Assembly (NCBI GenBank): GCA_914767715.1
Contig: OU612074.1
Location: 24,290,062 to 24,354,061 of the forward strand
DNA: 64,000 bases
Reading direction: 5' to 3'
From: Membranipora membranacea
Taxonomy: Eukaryota > Bryozoa > Gymnolaemata > Cheilostomatida > Membraniporidae
Position numbers and translations under genes: made by a program. Position 1 is the stretch's first letter. Every line of letters starts with the position of its first letter. The notes under the pieces are model-generated. The model did no database searches. It saw only the letters and a list, made by a program, of their open reading frames with translations, and was not told the origin of the DNA. Positions 58,056 through 64,000 of the stretch are shown here, one piece after another.

Positions 58056-59539
58056 ACTTAGTTATGACAACGTAACGTAATGACAGACTTGTTGATACGG
58101 GTTCTGATATTTAAATACAATCTGTATCAAAATATTGGGGACTCCCTTGTCTCATAGACAACATGTTAACTTTCAGATAACTAAATTGCTATGTAATGTT
58201 ATAAGGTTGAATAGAAGCTCCTGTACTTTTTTGTAATGACGGATAGTTATAGAGCATATGAAGAGCTGTGAGATGAGGACGCGATAAATCAAGGTTTTAT
58301 TTTGGAAGCACATCCTAAACAAGCTCAAGTTTCAAGTTCAACAATATTAATTTCAGGGAACAAGTGATGAAAATAGATGCTTTCAACATCCTTCATTCAT
58401 TGTCCCGTTTGTTTATGTACGTTATCATATTATGTATGTTATCATATTAAAAGCTACAATGTCTATAAGAACTGACGTTGACGAAGGTACAATACCTGAT
58501 TTTTACAAACTAGCGTTGATGTGAAACTCAGTAACTAAGAAATGTCGTATTGTACAATTGTGTCTGAAGATGACATATTAACAAGATAAGACATAATGAC
58601 ACTTTGGGATCGGACCAATTGAAACGTAGTGTTAGATTTGCTATCAACACAATCACGGATTCAAAAATTCAATGTGAAAACTTTTTCTTGGAGGCTAAAC
58701 ACTATTGTCAGGTCATGACACAAGGTTGAAACCAATCATGCGCTATGAATATATATTTCAGAATCATCTTTGTCCTGATTGTTATAGAACGTTAATTGGT
58801 AGGATTCGATACCAGGGACTACTTTTCACAATATTGCAGGCAGATTCGGACCTAGACCAAGACTGCTTGTTCTTCTCACGAGCCTATCAGATCACTCCGT
58901 CTTCGATCAAGGACAAGAAAACTATCTGTATAATTACAGGGAATCCCTAGGCTGAATAAATTGCTACAGTATGAAGGATATCATGGACTACGGTATGAAG
59001 AACATCATGCTTTTTAAAGGTGCGAGATATCAGAACATGTGGTTATAGATTTATTGAGGTTGTGACTTAAACAGAGTTTGTGTATTTGGACCTGACTAAA
59101 CTTTGTTTATGATAACGTTATAGTTTCTTTCTCATGTGAGTGAATCCGACTTTATTACTTTTAAAAATCAACATAACCAGTCTGATGTAACCATTTTATG
59201 GCTTCTGGTGTGGATAGGGTACCTCTGGTGTTGTGTCATGGTATATTTACAAACACATCTATATACAAATCTGTTGTTATCGTTTCCTTGTGACACTGTC
59301 GCAGGAAGCAGTAAGATAGCAGTATGAGGATAAACTGGCTCTCCTAATATGACATCATTATATCTTCGTTATTACACATCTAACAGCATGCTGATATACT
59401 GTGTCTCCTGGTCCGAGTTTTATGAGTTGATATCCTGTGTCTCCAGGTCTGAGTTTTATGAGCTGATATCACTACTATATAATTATTACACATCTCTGAC
59501 TCGCTGAGAATAAATCAGAGCATCATGGCTCTGACTCAC
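58056..59539. other. Intergenic or intronic stretch
   Basis: No supported exon. Short direct repeats lie near 59400-59465 (gagttttatgagttgatatc). Confidence 0.4.
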
Positions 59540-59643
59540 CCTAACCTTATAATCTGACATCATGTCGAGCCTGGAGCTGCTCGGAGCTGGATCTGATCTT
59601 CTCTGGAGATCAGCTATAGTCAGTAGAATCCTCCCATTAGGAT
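59540..59643 (-). CDS. Candidate internal exon, gene not recognised
   Basis: On the minus strand, acceptor tttgtag is followed by 104 bases open in one frame (P-N-G-R-I-L-L-T-I-A-D-L-Q-R-R-S, then S-S-S-R-L-D-M-M-S-D-Y-K-V-R). They end at the strong donor AGG|GTGAGT (an alternative donor is AAG|GTTAGG at 59546). Entry phase 1, exit phase 0. The amino-acid composition looks coding. I could not place the flanking exons or the family, so a chance open frame remains possible. Confidence 0.4.
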
Positions 59644-59654
59644 CTACAAACCTT

Positions 59655-59760
59655 ATAGAAAAATACTACGGTCAATCAAACAGGGGAGACAAATACTACG
59701 GTCAATAAAACAGGGGAGGCAAACACTACGGTCAATAAAACAGAGGAGACAAATACATGT
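59655..59760. repeat. 28-bp repeat, ~4 copies
   Basis: Unit caaatactacggtcaataaa plus acagggga, lying immediately upstream (on the minus strand) of the candidate exon's acceptor. Confidence 0.8.
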
Positions 59761-60109
59761 ACTACAAGAAATCTTTGAGAGACTATGGAGGCAACTTATT
59801 CAGATATTCACTCCTCGGTATAATCACTTAGTGACCTCCAAATGATAGTCAACAGAGCAGAAATATTTGAAATCATTGAAAGTTGTCGCCAACGGTCCCT
59901 CATGATGAGCAGAGAATGTAAAAGATTAGTCGGTCAGTATCAATGTTGTTATGTCACCACAATTAAGTGCTCCAAATAGTGTGCTGTCCAGGTTTCCTAT
60001 TAAGGCTATGGTCAGTATGGATTCAGGCTATGAAAACCTGATAAACTGACAAGTGAAGTTCTAAAAGAGCTCTTTTTGAGATGTATATGTATCCTCAAAA
60101 GCAGTAGCC

Positions 60110-60428
60110 GTTACCTTGAAATGTAGATATGTTTGACTAAGTTACCTCAATTATTAGATATGATTGACTAAGTAACCTCGAAGCGTAGATATGATTGACT
60201 AAGTTGCCTCGAATCGTAGATATGATTGACTAAGTTACCTCGAATCGTAGATATGATTGACTAAGTTACTTCGAATCGCAGATATGATTGACTAAGTTAC
60301 TTTGAATCGCAGATATGATTGACTAAGTTACCTCGAATCAAAGATGATTGACTAAGTTACCTTGAATCGTAGATATATTATGATTGACTAAGTTACCTTG
60401 AATCGTAGATATGTTTGACTAAGTTACT
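60110..60428. repeat. 32-bp minisatellite, ~9-10 copies
   Basis: Unit joins ttgactaagttacctcgaat and cgtagatatga, with substitutions between copies. No unique spacers, so not CRISPR-like. Confidence 0.9.
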
Positions 60429-60744
60429 CTTGAGTGGTCTGGAAGGGGGCAGCACAGTGATATTGACAGCAGTCGATTCACCTTCAAATGAAAAAAAACA
60501 AAGAGAACAACAATAAAATGCTGTTGCTCGGAAATTTTAGTTGCTCAAAAGCATTTGATGGCAAACAGCAAAAATATAAAGGTGATAGGCAATTATTATC
60601 TAATGTAATTCCATTGCTGTATTTGGTGGCGCACCTAAGCTTCGCGACACTGATTGTCTTATAATTATATCTTTCTCTCACAGTGACTAAATATAGCGCA
60701 AGGTCACATGATTTAACTATCAGTATGATTGAGATCTCAAGTAC

Positions 60745-60813
60745 CTGAATTAGCAGCTGTTGAGGTTTTTGTTGAGTATCTATATCTTGAGTTGTCTTTT
60801 CTGGTGATGACAT
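60745..60813 (-). CDS. Candidate first coding exon, gene not recognised
   Basis: The minus-strand ATG (60813) is preceded by an in-frame TGA and an A-rich context (tcaaaaATG). It opens 23 codons (M-S-S-P-E-K-T-T-Q-D...Q-L-L-I-Q) ending at CAG|GTACTT in phase 0. It could start the gene that includes the exon at 59540-59643, but at least one phase-converting exon would be needed between them. Confidence 0.28.
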
Positions 60814-61591
60814 TTTTGATACTCAGACTTGCCTTGTACATTTCATCAAGTCCACCTGAAGAATGTCAGTATTACATAAACATTAAATTATTACAGTACT
60901 TCTCCCTCAAATTCAGCACTGGACAAATCAACCCGCAATATTATGTCACAGATAATTATTTTTATTCTGATATCATGTTTAAATCAGGGGTTCTCATCAC
61001 ACATCGCATACCGAAGCATTGGTGAGATATTTGTTGCTTTGAGGGCGAGGATGCAATTACATTGCAAGATTGTTCTCAGGTGGAAGGCAGCTAAGAGCAC
61101 ACCTGTCGGTTTATGGACTATAGTGACTATAGTGACTATAGTGACTATAGTGAACTCTTGACCTTCAACAGTTGCATGCTAAAAGTTCGAACCAACTAAC
61201 TAACAACAATATAGTCCAATAATCAGTAACTAACTTGTCAAACTCTGTGATGACTTTAGGCGATCATTGTTTTTTGTAGATTTCAGGCTATTCTTTGCTT
61301 TGTTGGGGGCAGCCTGGTAGTCCGTCCATATAGACTGAGAGTGTGACTTTCCTGACTTTACAATCATGACCGGACCAGACTGCGCTCCTCTATAAGAATA
61401 AACCTAAATAGATAGGAATAGCGAATGATAAGTAAGCTGGAATCGTATTAGATTCTGTTTCTTAGCCTGTCTATATTTTCATGTATTTGTTGATGAAATC
61501 GATCAAATCAAGCCCTTAAGAGTGTTTGCGAAGGAGATCGACATTTACCATGAGTATTATCTGCTTCAAGTTTATAAATGTGTGACAAATG

Positions 61592-63650
61592 TTATTTGTT
61601 ATCATACTTGCTGCCAAGATTCTGGTTTCTGGTGGGAATGGATGTCGATGATTTTGAGTTCCTTTTTCTCTTCTCTTGTTTGTTTACTGGTTCAGATTTC
61701 TGAGCAGCTTCAGCAGCAGCGGCAGCTTCAGCAGCAGCAGAAGCGGCAGCAGCAGCAGAAGCGGCAGCAGCAGCTGTATCTTTTCTAACAAAAGGACAGT
61801 ATGGTGAGAATGACTCAATGTCTCAGGTGAGGGGCTCAGGTGAGACTCTCAGGTGAGAGTCTCAGGTGTGCGGTCGGTGTATTGTGCAACGCTACCTTAT
61901 TCCAAACTTGGACCAGTTACCATTGTCTCAAACTGTAATTGCAAAATATCTGCAAACCAAACAGAGTTACTTATACTACATTTTGAACAAGGAACTTCTC
62001 TATATATAGCCCACATGGTATGTACCCTTCATGGTATGTACCCTACATGGTATGTACCCTACATGGTATGTACCCTTCATGGTATGTTGGTTTCACTAGT
62101 AACAGTACCTCTCACTTTTTCTCATCTTATCCTCAGCAGTATCCTCAGCCACTGGTCCAGCTTGAGCCTCCGGTTCTACAGCAGCTTTTTGTGGTTGTTT
62201 GTATTCACTTTTAGGTGGATATCGTTCTATTAAGGGTCTGATTCGTGACACAAATCCATAGCTGTCATCACTGATCAAATTCAACAATCGATCAAATACA
62301 ACAATCGATCAAATACAACAATCGATCAAATACAACAATCGATCAAATACAACAATCGATCAAATACAACAATCGATCAAATACAACAATCGATCAAATA
62401 CAACAATCAATCAAATACAAAGATTGATGAATTTATAAATTTTACTGTGCTTAAATTATTCTCTCACCACATGGACAAGTCGGTGACGGTACTTTTATTG
62501 TTCACTTGCTCCGCTGGTCTTCTCAAAGTTTATCACACAAGCAGGTCAGTCTTTAGGTTTATGGGTTTAGTTTATTTAGTTCAAGATCATTGAAAGACTT
62601 CAGTGTATATGATGATTATAAAGTATCTAAAGTAAACACCTGTCTAGTCTTATAATTAACTTACGCTTCAAGAAAATGATTGAGACGATCAAAATCGATT
62701 TGTGGGTCACCTGATCCCTGAGCCACAAAATCAGTTTCCATTACTGAATAGTATTTGCCTGGAAGGAAAATAAGAAATATTTTTAGAACCGACATGGCAA
62801 ATACTTTGTGATGTATACATAGCTATAGGTGCTGGCAGTTTGTATTCAGTCTCTACATTGTAGGAGAATGGAGTGTTAATCAACATAGAAGTGGAACTAT
62901 GACATTATATTAGCACTCATCCCAAGGATAAGTGTCCAACACAACAAACATAAGGCCTTAAGAGGAGCAATACAATAATATAATAATACAATACAATACA
63001 ATAATAGGTATTGTTATATTTTACTTTTCATCACACATGCATCAAAAGTATAAAATCATTACTATTACAGGCAATGACTGAGCAGCCCCAATCTCACCAT
63101 TCTAGTATACTATTACAGGCAATGACTGAGCAGCCCCAATCTCACCATTCTAGTATACTATTACAGGCAATGACTAAACAGCCCCAATCCCACCATTCTA
63201 GTATACTATTACAGGCAATGACTGAGCAGCCCCAATCTCACCATTCTAGTATACTATTACAGGCAATGACTGAGCAGCCCCAATCCCACCATTCTAGTAT
63301 ACTATTACAGGCAATGACTGAGCAGCCCCAATCCCACCATTCTAGTATACTATTACAGGCAATGACTGAGCAGTCCCAATCCCACCATTCTAGTATACTA
63401 TTACAGGCAATGACTGAGCAGTCCCAATCCCACCATTCTAGTATACTATTACAGGCAATGACTGAGCAGCCCCAATCCCACCATTCTAGTATAATTTAAT
63501 TATAACACGAGTGACATGCCTGCTTTTGAGAGAGCAGCGCTCTGACACCGACTTTGATATTCCCATATCTTTGCTCCTATAAGTGATGTATCATAACCCA
63601 CTATACTATCTGTATTCGGTGAGGGTACGATCGATGGATGGTTTGAAGCG
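61592..63650 (-). CDS. 3' part of an unidentified gene with Ala-rich, Lys/Arg-rich C-terminus
   Basis: Exons (minus): 63650-63520, 62758-62665, 62261-62109, 61784-61592 (TAA). Phases fit throughout: 1, 2, 2. The first intron appears to be GC-AG (AAAGCAG|GCATGT ... TTCCAG); the others are GT-AG. The encoded ~190 aa read V-G-Y-D-T-S-L-I-G-A-K-I-W-E-Y-Q-S, then K-Y-Y-S-V-M-E-T-D-F-V, I-D-F-D-R-L-N-H-F-L-E-A-Y-G-F-V-S-R-I-R-P-L-I. A Pro/Glu/Ala linker follows, then an Ala tract (A-A-A-A-A-S-A-A-A-A-A-S) with scattered Glu, and a basic tail (K-R-K-R-N-S-K-S-S-T). The basic tail could be a nuclear-localisation-type signal. The gene continues beyond the window to the right. I do not recognise the family. 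Confidence 0.68.
62280..62420. repeat. 17-bp repeat, ~8 copies
   Basis: Unit caatcgatcaaatacaa, ending within 25 bp of the acceptor of the 62261-62109 exon on the minus strand. Confidence 0.9.
63062..63497. repeat. 48-bp minisatellite, ~9 copies, in the first visible intron of the 61.6-63.65 kb gene
   Basis: Unit contains actattacaggcaatgactg, agcagccccaatctcacc and attctagtat. It is exactly 16 codons and open on the plus strand, giving a periodic peptide (I-L-L-Q-A-M-T-E-Q-P). The minus gene is transcribed the other way and the array lies within an intron, so the plus frame is not considered a gene. Confidence 0.92.
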
Positions 63651-64000
63651 CTGCAAAGAAATAATATATATTTAAAGTACACTCCTCAGGTGCTACTCAA
63701 TGTTAGAGCTCAACAACAGAGACTAAATAACCCAACCGCACAGATATAAATGGATTGTATATTGTACTTTTATTTTGGTGAGCAATCATTGGCTGTTATA
63801 CGAAGATTTTTTATCTGATGATAGTTTAAGGTCAGTAACAGCTTAAAAACATTTTTGGTAATCATGTTGTTTTAAAATATATCATTGGAATACTCTCAAT
63901 GTCAGGACTGCAGAAAACCGATTTTCATCAACGTCACGTTATGTAATGTAATCATTCTACATGTATTTCGACTGTTCTAGGGATAACTTCTAAACAAATG

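Noticed and set aside
60110-60428. CRISPR-like regular 32-bp repeats
   Set aside because: Copies are directly abutting with no unique spacers, in a eukaryotic genome.
41551-61000. hAT-like terminal motifs (ggggtacccaacctttttt at 41551; caggggttctcatc at ~60986)
   Set aside because: Each lacks a matching inverted partner or target-site duplication that I could find, so no element can be delimited.
63011-63499. 162-codon plus-strand frame of 16-aa repeats
   Set aside because: It is a 48-bp minisatellite (48 = 16 codons) within an intron of a minus-strand gene, with no splice or family support.

Overview
The window is nuclear DNA of a metazoan, most likely a marine invertebrate. It is AT-rich, with long GT-AG introns, dense tandem repeats and short foldback elements. 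The intron-rich synaptotagmin-1 gene and the secreted C-type lectin and collagen-lectin genes fit a lophotrochozoan such as a mollusc or brachiopod, but the sequence does not fix the phylum. I joined exons by eye from splice sites, phase and family similarity.

Layout. 1-2.7 kb: satellite array. 2.7-10.7 kb: no genes seen; foldback elements and a 5'-truncated non-LTR reverse-transcriptase relic (minus). 10.76-12.47 kb: three-exon gene for an unidentified membrane protein (minus). 12.9 kb: tRNA-derived SINE. 15.95-25.30 kb: complete synaptotagmin-1-type gene in eight coding exons (plus, 444 aa). 27.7-40.0 kb: a large inverted duplication carrying two divergent paralogues, each encoding a secreted protein with a C-type lectin domain followed by a degenerate chitin-binding (peritrophin-like) domain. 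42.65-46.21 kb (minus) and 50.90-55.85 kb (plus): a second divergent pair, encoding signal peptide / short helix / collagen triplets / C-type lectin domain. 56.9-58.05 kb: relic of a retroelement with a terminal endonuclease-like domain; a fragment related to its left part lies at 27.4-27.7 kb. 59.5-60.8 kb: two isolated candidate exons (minus). 61.59-63.65 kb: last four exons of an unidentified Ala/Lys-rich-tailed gene (minus) that continues beyond the window.

The four lectin genes form a local secreted pattern-recognition cluster built by inverted duplication. One paralogue of the collagen pair has EPN and the other QPN at the sugar-selecting tripeptide, so they may differ in ligand.

The most unusual signal is that two unrelated genes carry tandem arrays whose repeat unit contains the gene's own 3' splice acceptor plus the first bases of the following exon. 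In synaptotagmin, four ~92-bp copies each recreate the acceptor and the first six codons of the C2A exon, then a TAA. In the plus-strand collagen lectin, about 80 copies of a 28-bp unit recreate the acceptor and the start of the signal-peptide exon, and the only acceptor that keeps the frame after a phase-2 first exon is the very last one.
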